64,000 nucleotides of DNA from DASSSY01 sp035708205 (GTDB lineage Bacteria > Bacteroidota > Bacteroidia > Chitinophagales > Chitinophagaceae): the NCBI GenBank assembly GCA_035708205.1, contig DASSSY010000002.1:186001-250000 (forward strand). Direction: 5' to 3'. Numbering within the stretch: position 1 is the stretch's first letter; the number at the start of each line of letters is the position of its first letter. Below, piece after piece: positions 50,978 through 60,044 of the stretch. Under the pieces are notes generated by a model. The model was not told the origin of the DNA and did not search any database. It was given only the letters and a program-made list of their open reading frames with translations. The position numbers and the translations under genes were made by a program.

Positions 50978-52252
50978 ATGAATGAAAAATTATTTCAATA
51001 CATTTGGCAGCATAGCTTGTTTCTTCCCAATGGCTTGGCAACGACTACCGGGGAAAAGGTGATAGTCCATTATCCGGGATACAAAAATACTAATGCCGGG
51101 CCCGATTTTTTGGACGGGCGGGTAAAGATCGGCCATGCCGAATGGGCCGGCAATATTGAATTACATTTAAGGTCTTCCGACTGGAAACGTCATGCGCATC
51201 ATGAGGATCTCAATTATCATAATGTTATCCTGCACGTTGTTTTAGAGGATGACGAGCGGCAAGCGGTAGGCAATTTTCCAACTTTGGTTTTGAAAGACCA
51301 TATTTCGGACGATATCCTTCAAAAATACCGGGCCCTGATGGCAGGACAGGATACCATTGCCTGTTCGGCCCAGATTAAGCGTTTTCCGCAGATAAAATGG
51401 CAATCCTGGCTGTACCGGCTGTTGGCGGAGCGTTGGGAAGATAAGCTTTCTGAATGGCAGGGCCTTTGGGAAGATTCTGCCAAGGACTGGCGCCAGTTAT
51501 TGTATTACCGGCTGGCGGCGAATTTTGGTTTTCATGTGAATAAGATGCCGTTTTTGGCCCTGGCTCAAAGCCTTCCTTTGAAAACTTTGGCCGCTCACCG
51601 GGAAAATCTGTTGCAAACGGAAGCTTTGGTTTTGGGGCAGTCCGGCTTGCTGGATGCCGTGAACCGGCCTGATGATTACACGGATACTTTACGGAACGAG
51701 TATCATTTTCTCAGAAGAAAGTATGCGCTGGTCCCTATTGCGGCTTATCAATGGAAATTCATGCGCATGCGCCCGGCCAATTTTCCTACCGTTCGCCTGG
51801 CACAATTTGCCATGCTGATCCATCGAAGTCTGGACTTATTTTCGAAAATGATGGAAATGCGTTCCGAAAATGAGATGGCACCACTGCTGGATATTCAGGC
51901 GGGCGATTATTGGCAAAACCATTACCGCTTTGGAGAAGAATCTTCGCATAAGAGGCCTAAAAAATTAGGCCGGCAGGCTATGCAAAACCTGATCATCAAC
52001 ACTATTGCACCGATGCAATTCCTGTACGCGCGCTTGCAGGGGGCAACCGACCTGGTGGACAGCAGTGTTGAACTGCTGCAATCCATCCCACCGGAAGATA
52101 ATCGCATCCTCAGGGAATGGAAAGCCATCAATATTGTGCCTAAAAATGCCGCGGAGTCCCAGGCATTAATACAGTTGCTGACAACCTATTGCAATGCTAA
52201 AAAATGCCTGGACTGCGCGGTGGGTAATTTCTTGCTGAGTGCCCGGAAATAA
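50978..52252 (+). CDS. DUF2851 family protein
   Basis: A 424-residue protein with the opening NEKLFQYIWQHSLFLPNGLATTTGEKVIVHYPGYKNTNAGPDFLDGRVKIG and WAGNIELHLRSSDWKRHAHHEDLNYHNVILHVV typical of DUF2851. It ends with a CNAKKCLDCAVGNFLL cysteine cluster, possibly metal binding. The acidic and His residues in GPDF...ELH...HH...NVILH resemble a nuclease-like or PD-(D/E)xK arrangement, but the family has no proven activity that I know of. The family is mostly Bacteroidota. It is monocistronic. Confidence 0.87.
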   Translation: MNEKLFQYIWQHSLFLPNGLATTTGEKVIVHYPGYKNTNAGPDFLDGRVKIGHAEWAGNIELHLRSSDWKRHAHHEDLNYHNVILHVVLEDDERQAVGNFPTLVLKDHISDDILQKYRALMAGQDTIACSAQIKRFPQIKWQSWLYRLLAERWEDKLSEWQGLWEDSAKDWRQLLYYRLAANFGFHVNKMPFLALAQSLPLKTLAAHRENLLQTEALVLGQSGLLDAVNRPDDYTDTLRNEYHFLRRKYALVPIAAYQWKFMRMRPANFPTVRLAQFAMLIHRSLDLFSKMMEMRSENEMAPLLDIQAGDYWQNHYRFGEESSHKRPKKLGRQAMQNLIINTIAPMQFLYARLQGATDLVDSSVELLQSIPPEDNRILREWKAINIVPKNAAESQALIQLLTTYCNAKKCLDCAVGNFLLSARK

Positions 52253-52256
52253 GGCG

Positions 52257-52667
52257 TTAAGCCGGCCAGTGGAAATAAATATCTTTTTTGATATCCGGGT
52301 GAAGGCTCTGATGAACCGGGCAGGTCAGCGCTGCCTTTTCAAGAATTTGCCTTTCCTTATTCGTAAAGGTCAATCCTTCGGGAAAGTTCATCTGTATGCG
52401 AATGGCGCCAATTCTTCTCGGATCGGAAATCATTATCTTTTCTACTGCGCAGGTTGTTCCAATGATATTAATATGGTGTGCATTGGCGGCGATACCCATG
52501 ATGGTCATCATGCAGGAAGCCAGCGCCGTAGCTACTAAATCGGTTGGAGAAAACCGTTCTCCTTTACCGTTATTGTCTGTCGGCGCGTCCGTTTCTATTA
52601 TTGTACCGGATTTCAAATGTGTGGCTTCAGTGCGTAAATCCCCGTTATAAATTACTTTTGAGGTCAT
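52257..52667 (-). CDS. OsmC family peroxiredoxin-like protein
   Basis: A 136-residue OsmC/Ohr-fold protein. The two reactive cysteines are in LASCMMTIMG (near residue 52) and AALTCPVHQSLHP (near the C-terminus), the latter being the YhfA-like CPVH form rather than Ohr. RFSPTDLVATALASC is the classic helix. It probably reduces organic hydroperoxides in the cytoplasm. I use the ATG at 52667; a TTG three codons earlier is in frame. It is convergent with the DUF2851 gene (4 bp gap). Confidence 0.9.
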   Translation of the reverse strand: MTSKVIYNGDLRTEATHLKSGTIIETDAPTDNNGKGERFSPTDLVATALASCMMTIMGIAANAHHINIIGTTCAVEKIMISDPRRIGAIRIQMNFPEGLTFTNKERQILEKAALTCPVHQSLHPDIKKDIYFHWPA

Positions 52668-52710
52668 TGTCAACAAATTTTTATAAATTTACAAAAGTAA
52701 TTGCATTTTC

Positions 52711-53550
52711 ATGAAGGCGAAGGTTGAATTTATATTATTTATCCTGATCGTATCATTGCCGGTAAGCGGTATGGCGCAATGGTCAAAAATGGCCTATCGG
52801 GATCGCCTTGGCGACTCTGTGATACTGGTCAACACGGCTCAAAAGCCGCCAAGGGAGAAGCGCCCACCGGTTTATAAGGGCGCCCTGAGCGGGGGATTTC
52901 GCCTGCAGTCTAACGGTTGGGGCATATTTGTCGACAAGGGATTCCTGTATGGCAGCGAAGCCTTTGGCTCCATAAACCGGAATAAATATTTTCAGGTCAA
53001 GGTTCTGGAATTGTCATTAAGTGAGATCAAACATGCCAAGGAAATTAAGGCGAATTCGGTATTGCCGGGTATGGCCTTTCAGCCGGGTGGTTATATTTTG
53101 GGAAAGATCAATAATTTTTATCAGGCCAATTTGGGCTTTGGCTATCGCCGTTTGATTGCGGGGAAGCCTGATCCCGGTACGGTTTCCATTCATTGGACCT
53201 ACCTTGGCGGCTTTTCCGCCGGGTTACTAAAGCCTTATTATCTGGATCTTTATCAATACGGATCGGTAAAATATTCTGAGGATATCCAGAATGAATTTAT
53301 TTCTCCGGGCATGATTATCGGTAAATCCGCTTTTAGCAAAGGACTTAATGAAATCAAGATGATACCCGGCCTGTTTGTAAGAACCGGTCTCAATTTTGAT
53401 TTTGCCCCGGGTAAAAAAGGCATCATGGCCCTGGAGGCCGGGGTGCAGGGAGCGTATTATTTTCAGGAAATTGCCCAAATGGTTAATCAAGAGCCCAAAC
53501 AGGCCTTCTTTAGTTTTTACGCCTCTTTACAGTTTGGTGGCAAGCGCTGA
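52711..53550 (+). CDS. Exported beta-rich hypothetical protein
   Basis: The protein has 279 residues with a signal peptide (FILFILIVSLPVSGMAQ). The mature part has repeated aromatic/Gly beta strands (GALSGGFRLQSNGWGIFVDKGFLYG, NLGFGYRRLIAG, VRTGLNFDFAPGKKGIMALEAGVQGAYYF, FSFYASLQFGGKR), consistent with an outer-membrane barrel and an aromatic-basic C-terminal strand. It resembles unnamed conserved Bacteroidota envelope proteins. I cannot assign a function. It sits alone, divergent from osmC and 166 bp before lipA. Confidence 0.7.
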   Translation: MKAKVEFILFILIVSLPVSGMAQWSKMAYRDRLGDSVILVNTAQKPPREKRPPVYKGALSGGFRLQSNGWGIFVDKGFLYGSEAFGSINRNKYFQVKVLELSLSEIKHAKEIKANSVLPGMAFQPGGYILGKINNFYQANLGFGYRRLIAGKPDPGTVSIHWTYLGGFSAGLLKPYYLDLYQYGSVKYSEDIQNEFISPGMIIGKSAFSKGLNEIKMIPGLFVRTGLNFDFAPGKKGIMALEAGVQGAYYFQEIAQMVNQEPKQAFFSFYASLQFGGKR

Positions 53551-53631
53551 TAGTCTGCTCCCAGGTTCCTTAGGAGAGCCCCGGCCTTATTGATAATCTT
53601 TATCCTTTGATAGGATACCCGCTATCTGGTT

Positions 53632-53660
53632 TTTGCTTTAAAGAAATGATTGTAGTTTTG
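53632..53660 (+). promoter_or_regulatory. Promoter of lipA
   Basis: TTTG (53632-53635), a 17 nt spacer and TAGTTTTG (53653-53660) match the Bacteroidota consensus. The ATG of lipA is 56 nt downstream. Confidence 0.55.
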
Positions 53661-53716
53661 CAGGATTCTCACTATTAACAATTGCCATCCGGAAATGGCT
53701 TTAACGATATGATCTT

Positions 53717-54682
53717 ATGACAGAATTACCTGTAGTCGCCGGGAAGCAAGGGGCTGGCAACACCTCTGCCGTCGCGGAAGAACGGAAATACAGTAAAAAA
53801 CCTGATTGGCTTCGGGTAAAATTGCCCACCGGCGAAGGCTATCGCCATGTCCGTAATTTGGTTACCGAAAACAAACTGCACACCATTTGCGAAAGCGGCA
53901 ATTGTCCCAATATGGGCGAATGCTGGGGTGCCGGCACGGCAACATTTATGATCTTAGGGAATATCTGTACCCGTTCCTGTGGTTTTTGTGCCGTGGCCAC
54001 TGGCCGGCCTTTACCGGCCGACTGGAATGAGCCGCAGCGTGTAGCCGAAGCTATTCATTTGATGAAGGTTAAGCACGCGGTCATCACTTCCGTTGACCGG
54101 GATGACCTCAAAGACGGCGGTTCAGTAATTTGGGCCAATACCGTGAAAGCCGTAAAAACGCTGTCGCCCGAGACGACCCTTGAAACCCTGATCCCCGATT
54201 TTAAAGGGCAAATGGAGCAGGTACAAAGGATTATTGACGTGGCCCCGGAAGTGATCTCGCATAACCTGGAAACGGTGGAGCGCCTTACCCGTAAGGTGCG
54301 CATTCAGGCTAAATACCACCGCAGCCTTTCGGTGATTAAATATTTGAAAGAAAATGGCGCGCGCACCAAAAGCGGCGTCATGCTGGGGCTTGGTGAAGAA
54401 AAGGAAGAAGTGTTACAGGCTTTGCAGGATTTAAAAGATAACGGTTGTGATGTGGTCACGCTGGGGCAATACTTACAACCTACGCCGAAGCATTTGCCCG
54501 TAGTACGTTTTGTACATCCTGACGAGTTCGCTTTTTACCGGGAAGAAGGTTATAAAATGGGTCTGGACTATGTAGAAAGCGGCCCTTTGGTGCGTTCTTC
54601 ATACCATAGTGAAAAGCACGTGATTCCAGGTTATGGTATTCATAAATGGCGGGAAGAGCAGGCTGACAAGGCGGTTTCCTGA
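53717..54682 (+). CDS. lipA: Lipoyl synthase
   Basis: A 321-residue radical SAM enzyme that inserts two sulfurs into protein-bound octanoyl chains. The auxiliary cluster ligands are C58, C63 and C69 (CESGNCPNMGEC). The radical SAM cluster is C84-x3-C88-x2-C91 (CTRSCGFC). TSVDRDDLKDGGS, HNLETVERLTRKVR, KSGVMLGLGEEKEEV and the C-terminal SGPLVRSSYHSE (substrate Ser region) are all in place. lipB is not adjacent. A hairpin follows at 54748-54780. Confidence 0.97.
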   Translation: MTELPVVAGKQGAGNTSAVAEERKYSKKPDWLRVKLPTGEGYRHVRNLVTENKLHTICESGNCPNMGECWGAGTATFMILGNICTRSCGFCAVATGRPLPADWNEPQRVAEAIHLMKVKHAVITSVDRDDLKDGGSVIWANTVKAVKTLSPETTLETLIPDFKGQMEQVQRIIDVAPEVISHNLETVERLTRKVRIQAKYHRSLSVIKYLKENGARTKSGVMLGLGEEKEEVLQALQDLKDNGCDVVTLGQYLQPTPKHLPVVRFVHPDEFAFYREEGYKMGLDYVESGPLVRSSYHSEKHVIPGYGIHKWREEQADKAVS

Positions 54683-54747
54683 TCGCCGGAATTACGAGTT
54701 GTAATTTCTCAGATGATTTCCTTTAATCGTATATTATAATAGTAGTG

Positions 54748-54780
54748 CGCTCAATATCTTTGCCGGGATATTGAGCGTTT
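54748..54780 (+). terminator. Hairpin terminator after lipA
   Basis: CGCTCAATATC (54748-54758) pairs with GATATTGAGCG (54767-54777) over an 8 nt loop, then TTTCTCTTT. The loop side includes TATCTTTG (54755-54762), a -7-like octamer, so a promoter function is also possible. Confidence 0.7.
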
Positions 54781-54795
54781 CTCTTTCAGTTTATT

Positions 54796-54803
54796 TACCT
54801 TTG
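54796..54803 (+). promoter_or_regulatory. -7 element of dapB
   Basis: TACCTTTG is an exact TAnnTTTG match, 47 nt upstream of the dapB ATG and immediately after the lipA terminator. Confidence 0.5.
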
Positions 54804-54850
54804 AGTATGACACCGTTTTCATAAGCGGTTTATTTTAAAATAACCAATAT

Positions 54851-55582
54851 ATGGATATTGTATTAATTGGCTACGGCAAAATGGGGAAAGCCATTGAGCA
54901 GATCGCCCTTGAACGCGGGCATCAGATTGTACTTAAAATTTCAAGAGATAACCAGGGCGCCTTTACGGAATCTAATTTACAGATGGCGGATGTGGCTATT
55001 GAGTTTACTTCACCGGGCTCGGCATTCGAAAATGTAGAAAAATGCCTGGCGGCTCATATTCCGGTGGTTTGTGGCACTACCGGCTGGGATGAGCATCTGG
55101 ATATGGCTAAAGCCAGATGCATTGAGGAGAACGGAAGTTTTCTCCAGACTGCCAATTTTAGTGTTGGCGTTAATTTGTTTTTTGAACTGAACCGGCAGCT
55201 GGCGGCGATGATGAATAATTATCCCGGTTATGACGTGCACATAACGGAAACCCATCATCTGGAGAAGAAAGACAAGCCAAGCGGAACGGCCATCACCTTA
55301 GCGGAACAGGTTTTAGACAACCTGGAACGCAAAAAGCACTGGCATTTAGGCGCTGACCAGTCCGACTACGATATTTTAAACATCCAATCCTTCAGGGAGG
55401 CCGGGATCCCGGGCACTCATCTGGTCCGGTATACTTCGGGAATTGACGATATAGAAATTAGGCATACCGCTCATTCCCGGAAAGGATTTGCGCTTGGGGC
55501 GGTGCTGGCGGCAGAATATATTCACAATAAAAAAGGCGTTTTCTCGATGAGGGATGTTCTTAAAGGACAGGAAAAATTTTAA
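54851..55582 (+). CDS. dapB: 4-hydroxy-tetrahydrodipicolinate reductase
   Basis: A 243-residue protein for the second step of the diaminopimelate/lysine pathway, needed for peptidoglycan. The NAD(P) loop is GYGKMGKAI. VCGTTGW, SVGVNLFFELNR, the active-site ETHHLEKKDKPSGTA (His and Lys) and HTAHSRKGFALGAVLAAEY are typical of the shorter Bacteroidota DapB. It is followed 62 bp later by the GH3 gene. No other dap gene is in the window. Confidence 0.95.
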   Translation: MDIVLIGYGKMGKAIEQIALERGHQIVLKISRDNQGAFTESNLQMADVAIEFTSPGSAFENVEKCLAAHIPVVCGTTGWDEHLDMAKARCIEENGSFLQTANFSVGVNLFFELNRQLAAMMNNYPGYDVHITETHHLEKKDKPSGTAITLAEQVLDNLERKKHWHLGADQSDYDILNIQSFREAGIPGTHLVRYTSGIDDIEIRHTAHSRKGFALGAVLAAEYIHNKKGVFSMRDVLKGQEKF

Positions 55583-55644
55583 AAAATTGTTTTCAGCCGG
55601 GTTTTGCCCGTCTTTAATAAAAATTAAGCCGTACTTTGGTGCTT

Positions 55645-57279
55645 ATGAATAAAATGATTTTGCTTGGCCTCACGGCTTTTCTTTCTTTATGTTATCAGCA
55701 TGGCTGGGCGCAGAGCCGCTTACCGGAGCAGGCCTGGGTGGATAGTGTTTACAGCCGGCTGAGCCCTCGGGAACGTATCGGGCAGTTATTTATGGTAGCG
55801 GCATATAGTGGCGGTGATAATTATAATAAGACGGATATCGAACAACTGATCAGAGCGCATCAGATCGGCGGAGTTATTTTTATGCAGGGCACAGCGGAAA
55901 AACAGGCGGTACTGACCAATGAGTATCAGAAAATGGCGCAAGTGCCTTTGCTTATTGGCATGGATGGTGAATATGGCCTTGGGATGCGCCTTACAGGTGT
56001 ACGCAATTATCCTTATCAAATGCTTTTAGGCGCTACGCGGGATACGCAGCTGGTGAGGAAAATGGGAGCGCAGGTAGCGGCGCAGTGTAAACGGCTTGGC
56101 GTACATATTGACTTTGCTCCGGATGTTGACGTCAATAATAATCCTAAAAACCCGGTCATTAATTTCCGTTCCTTTGGCCAGGATAAATACTGGGTGGCCC
56201 GGCTGGGTATCGCTTATATGAAAGGTCTTCAGGACAATGGTGTCATGGCTTGTGCCAAACATTTCCCGGGCCATGGCGATGTTGCTGTCGATTCTCATAA
56301 AGATCTGCCGGTAGTGGATAAAAGTATTGAGGAAATTAAGGAGGTAGAGCTTTATCCCTTTCGGGAAATGATCGCCGCCGGTGTGAAAAGCGTTATGGTG
56401 GCGCACCTTGATGTCCCGGCAATGGATAATACCCCGCATTTGCCTACAACACTTTCTAAGAAAGTGGTTAGCGGATGGCTGAAGGACAGCCTGGGTTTTA
56501 AGGGATTAATCTTTACGGATGCCCTGAACATGAAGGGGGTTACTAAATACTACCCTGATGGAGAAACGGATCTGAAAGCTTTTTTGGCGGGCAATGACGT
56601 GCTGCTGTTTTCCCAGGATGTTCCATTGGCTATTAAAAAAATTCAGGCCGCGATTGATGCCGGCCTGGCCACGGAAGCTGACCTGGAACAAAGGGTCAGG
56701 AAAATACTGCGAGCAAAATATGAGGCCGGGCTAAATGATTCTCAACCTGTAGATACTGAAAATGTAACGGCTGAGCTGAATGCCCGGACGGATGATTTTT
56801 GGGCTGAGGCTGCGGCCAAGGCGGTAACGCTGGTTAAGGATGAGCAGGGACTGATCAATGCTTTAAACCGGCCTGGTGCTAAGATCGCCTCACTGCAAAT
56901 TTCGGTAAACGACGGACCAACTGACCTGGAAGACTATCTGGAACAACGATATCGGGGTGTTACGAAAATCCATACCGCTATCGGTATTGGGCATTATGAC
57001 GCGGTTGTGGTAGGTATTCATCATTTGAACCGCTATCCCGGAAGTACAGGTAGCTATGGTCTGACCGCTAAACAAATTGCTTTGATTAAAGCTCTGGCTA
57101 AGAAGAAGAATGTTTGCTTTGTAGTCTTTGGCAATGCCTATTTAATGAAGTATCTGTGTGGCGCCGCTACGGTTATAATGGCCTATGAGGATAATAAATT
57201 TACCGAAACGGCGGCGATGGAAGCTTTGAAAGGCAAATTGCCCGCGAGCGGTACGTTACCGGTATTATCCTGCAAATAA
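55645..57279 (+). CDS. Glycoside hydrolase family 3, beta-N-acetylhexosaminidase-like
   Basis: The protein has 544 residues with a signal peptide (MNKMILLGLTAFLSLCYQHGWAQ). The GH3 N-domain shows RIGQLFMVAAYSG, HQIGGVIFMQG and the NagZ-type catalytic loop KHFPGHGDVAVDSHKD (205-220, with the D216/H218 dyad). The nucleophile is D292 in IFTDALNMKGV. A GH3 C-terminal domain follows (about 360-544). It probably trims muropeptide or chitin-derived GlcNAc in the periplasm. In many Bacteroidota this module is fused to a C-terminal beta-lactamase-like domain; here that domain is a separate gene 34 bp downstream. Confidence 0.92.
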   Translation: MNKMILLGLTAFLSLCYQHGWAQSRLPEQAWVDSVYSRLSPRERIGQLFMVAAYSGGDNYNKTDIEQLIRAHQIGGVIFMQGTAEKQAVLTNEYQKMAQVPLLIGMDGEYGLGMRLTGVRNYPYQMLLGATRDTQLVRKMGAQVAAQCKRLGVHIDFAPDVDVNNNPKNPVINFRSFGQDKYWVARLGIAYMKGLQDNGVMACAKHFPGHGDVAVDSHKDLPVVDKSIEEIKEVELYPFREMIAAGVKSVMVAHLDVPAMDNTPHLPTTLSKKVVSGWLKDSLGFKGLIFTDALNMKGVTKYYPDGETDLKAFLAGNDVLLFSQDVPLAIKKIQAAIDAGLATEADLEQRVRKILRAKYEAGLNDSQPVDTENVTAELNARTDDFWAEAAAKAVTLVKDEQGLINALNRPGAKIASLQISVNDGPTDLEDYLEQRYRGVTKIHTAIGIGHYDAVVVGIHHLNRYPGSTGSYGLTAKQIALIKALAKKKNVCFVVFGNAYLMKYLCGAATVIMAYEDNKFTETAAMEALKGKLPASGTLPVLSCK

Positions 57280-57313
57280 ACCAGTTTGGTTTAACTTAAT
57301 AAAATATTGAATA

Positions 57314-58693
57314 TTGAAAGGGATACGAATTGGCTGTTTAACTTTCCTGATGATGATGTTTGTGCTGACGGGGTTTGCCCAACAAAATGAAGGGCATGGG
57401 TATCACCCGCATCAATTATCGACAACGCCGGAGGAAGCTCAGGTACAGGTGAAATTCCGGAAAAGATTCCCGCTTTATAAAAATAAAAGACGGATGAGAA
57501 AGATGATAATCCATCCGGAATATTTGCATGCCCTGGATTCCTTTATGGAATTATCCATCCGAAAAGGGGCTTTTCCCGGGTGCCAGGTATTTGCGGCGGT
57601 TAACGGCAATATTATTTACCAGGAATCTTTCGGGCATTATACATATGATTCTTCCAGTCCGCCGGTAACGGATTCAACCTTGTTTGACATTGCCTCCGTA
57701 ACCAAGATCATGGCTACCACGCTTTCCGTTATGAAGCTGGCAGAACTTGGTAAGATCGATCTGGACAGCTCCCTGAACGCTTATCTGCCGGAACTGGTCG
57801 GCGGTACCAATAAGCAGGGATTAAAGATCCGTGATCTGCTGTTGCACCAGGCGGGATTAGTGGCCTGGATCCCTTTTTACAAAAATACCTTGGATTCGCT
57901 CACGGGAAAGCCGAGAACGGATTTATACCGGCAGGTAGCTGAAAAGGATTTCAATATCCCGGTAGCGGCCGATCTGTATTTGCGAAACGATTATGTGGAT
58001 ACGATCTGGAAGACGATCATCAATTCTCCTTTGGACAACCTGGGGCGTTATGTATATAGCGATCTGGATTTTTATTTTCTTCAAAAGGTAGTGGAAAAAG
58101 TGGGTCACCAGAGCTTAGCCGAATTTGTGGCACACCAGTTTTATAAACCGCTGGGGCTCCATCATATTCTTTATGATCCCTGGCGCACCGGCAGGATTAA
58201 AGATTGCGCACCTACTGAAAAGGATACTTATTTTCGTTATCAGTTGCTTCAGGGCTATGTGCATGATCAGGGGGCGGCCATGCTCGGCGGTGTTGCCGGA
58301 CATGCCGGGTTGTTTGCTACGGCAACGGATATCGGTACCGTGATGCAGATGCTATTGAATGGTGGTATTTATCATCATCATCGTTTTTTTGAACGAACGA
58401 CCGTCCTGGATTTTACAAGCTATCGTTCCGATCTAAGCCGGCGGGGCCTTGGTTTTGACAAACCCGTAAAGGAAGGGAAAGGTGGCCCGGCATCCGATTA
58501 TTGTAGCAAATCCGCCTTTGGCCACCAGGGATTTACCGGTACCTGCGCCTGGGCGGATCCGGAATCAGGCGTTGTCTTTGTTTTGTTGACCAACCGGGTA
58601 TATCCCACGGCAGATAACTGGCTGATTACAGACATGAATATCCGGACAATCGCCCAAGGTTATATTTACAGGGCTTTAGGATATGGGCAATAA
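57314..58693 (+). CDS. Beta-lactamase-family serine hydrolase, exported
   Basis: The protein has 459 residues with a signal peptide (IGCLTFLMMMFVLTGFAQ). The start is a TTG at 57314: an in-frame stop lies 6 nt upstream and the first ATG (57350) would cut into the signal. The class C/PBP-like active site is S128-V-T-K131 in FDIASVTKIMATT, followed by RYVYSDLDFYFLQ (Tyr-Ser-Asp motif) and the HQGFTGT triad position. KGAFPGCQVFAAVNG begins the domain. It is probably an esterase or D-amino-peptidase acting on cell-wall fragments together with the GH3 enzyme. It overlaps the flavoprotein gene by 11 bp. Confidence 0.9.
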   Translation: MKGIRIGCLTFLMMMFVLTGFAQQNEGHGYHPHQLSTTPEEAQVQVKFRKRFPLYKNKRRMRKMIIHPEYLHALDSFMELSIRKGAFPGCQVFAAVNGNIIYQESFGHYTYDSSSPPVTDSTLFDIASVTKIMATTLSVMKLAELGKIDLDSSLNAYLPELVGGTNKQGLKIRDLLLHQAGLVAWIPFYKNTLDSLTGKPRTDLYRQVAEKDFNIPVAADLYLRNDYVDTIWKTIINSPLDNLGRYVYSDLDFYFLQKVVEKVGHQSLAEFVAHQFYKPLGLHHILYDPWRTGRIKDCAPTEKDTYFRYQLLQGYVHDQGAAMLGGVAGHAGLFATATDIGTVMQMLLNGGIYHHHRFFERTTVLDFTSYRSDLSRRGLGFDKPVKEGKGGPASDYCSKSAFGHQGFTGTCAWADPESGVVFVLLTNRVYPTADNWLITDMNIRTIAQGYIYRALGYGQ

Positions 58694-59933
58694 CAGGGCA
58701 GGTAATAAAAGATTAGCGATTGTCGGTGGCGGTGCGGCAGGTTTTTTTTGTGCTGTTAACGCGGCAGAACAGCATCCGGATCTGGATATTGTCTTATTGG
58801 AAAAATCCTCTAGATTTTTATCTAAGGTGGCTGTCAGCGGAGGAGGGCGATGCAATGTTACCCAAGCCTGCTCTTCCATCAGTGAAATGCTGAAAGCCTA
58901 TCCCCGGGGCAGCCGTTTCCTGAAAAAAGCCTTTTATCAGTTTTTTACAAACGATACCGTCGATTGGTTTCAGCGGCATGGCGTGACGCTCAAAACAGAA
59001 CCGGACGGGCGGATGTTCCCAATAACCAATACTTCGGAAACAGTGATGCAGTGTCTTTTGCATCAGGCACGGGATCTTGGCGTACAGCTCTTACAGAATA
59101 AAGCGGTGCAAAACCTGAAAAGGGCGGGGGATGCGTTTGAAATTGTATTGAAAGACGACGGCATAATACCGGCGGATTATGTGTGTATTGCCTGCGGCGG
59201 CTTACCTAAGTTAAGCCAATATGACCTGTTTAAAGATTTGGCATTATCAGTGGTGCCTCCGGTGCCTTCATTATTTACTTTCAATTTACCCCAACACCCG
59301 ATCAGGGCTTTAATGGGCGTTTCCGTTCCCGAAACGGAGATCAAGCTGGTACAAAGCCAAAGCAAATTGAAAACTACCGGCCCCTTACTGATTACGCATT
59401 GGGGCTTGAGTGGCCCGGTGGTTCTTAAGCTTAGTGCGGTGGCCGCCAGGCTGGCGGCAGAGAAAAATTACCGGCTCGGGATCCAGGTTAACTGGCTGCC
59501 GGAATATAATGAAGAACATTTGCGACAAATGCTGATACAATACCGGCAACAGCATGGCGCGGCGAAAGTGGCGGGTAAAAACCCGTTTGGCCTGCCGGCG
59601 CGTTTGTGGCAATTTTTTATGACCTGTGCCGAAATTGCCGATGTCACGCATTGGGCGGATTTACCGGCAAAGGCGCAAAACCGGCTGACAAAAATACTTT
59701 GCGCTCATGAAATGACCGTTAGCGGCAAAACTACTTTTAAAGAAGAGTTTGTGACCGCGGGTGGTATTTCATTGGATGAGATTGACCCGCAGACGATGAT
59801 GTGCAAAAAACACCCGGGCCTGTTTTTTGCCGGCGAAATTCTGGACATTGACGGTATTACCGGTGGGTATAATTTTCAAAATGCCTGGACAACGGGTTTT
59901 ATCGCTGCTAAAAATATTAAGAGCCCCCGGTAA
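58683..59933 (+). CDS. HI0933/BaiN-like NAD(P)/FAD-dependent flavoprotein
   Basis: A 416-residue flavoprotein of the HI0933 family. The FAD loop is IVGGGAAGFFCAVNAAE, followed by EKSSRFLSKVAVSGGGRCNVT, AYPRGSRFLKKAFYQF, TEPDGRMFPITN, ITHWGLSGPVVL and the C-terminal FFAGEILDIDGITGGYNFQNAWTTGF. Related enzymes reduce bile-acid-type or other double bonds, but most members are of unknown substrate. The 11 bp overlap with the serine hydrolase gene indicates translational coupling. Transcription ends at 59966-59999. Confidence 0.92.
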   Translation: MGNNRAGNKRLAIVGGGAAGFFCAVNAAEQHPDLDIVLLEKSSRFLSKVAVSGGGRCNVTQACSSISEMLKAYPRGSRFLKKAFYQFFTNDTVDWFQRHGVTLKTEPDGRMFPITNTSETVMQCLLHQARDLGVQLLQNKAVQNLKRAGDAFEIVLKDDGIIPADYVCIACGGLPKLSQYDLFKDLALSVVPPVPSLFTFNLPQHPIRALMGVSVPETEIKLVQSQSKLKTTGPLLITHWGLSGPVVLKLSAVAARLAAEKNYRLGIQVNWLPEYNEEHLRQMLIQYRQQHGAAKVAGKNPFGLPARLWQFFMTCAEIADVTHWADLPAKAQNRLTKILCAHEMTVSGKTTFKEEFVTAGGISLDEIDPQTMMCKKHPGLFFAGEILDIDGITGGYNFQNAWTTGFIAAKNIKSPR

Positions 59934-59965
59934 TAAGCGCGTTGCCGTAATGGTGATAAATATGG

Positions 59966-59999
59966 AAATCCCCGGCAATTAATCATGCCGGGGATTTTT
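59966..59999 (+). terminator. Rho-independent terminator after the flavoprotein gene
   Basis: AAATCCCCGGCA (59966-59977) pairs exactly with TGCCGGGGATTT (59986-59997), with an 8 nt loop, and the T-run reaches 59999. It separates this gene from the convergent fasciclin gene. Confidence 0.9.
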
Positions 60000-60044
60000 A
60001 CAGAGTATATTTTGTGCCCTGAATTGATGTGCCTGGCGTAGGCC

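Noticed and set aside
55598..55610. CGGG/CCCG mini-hairpin after dapB
   Set aside because: The four-base stem is too weak to call a terminator.
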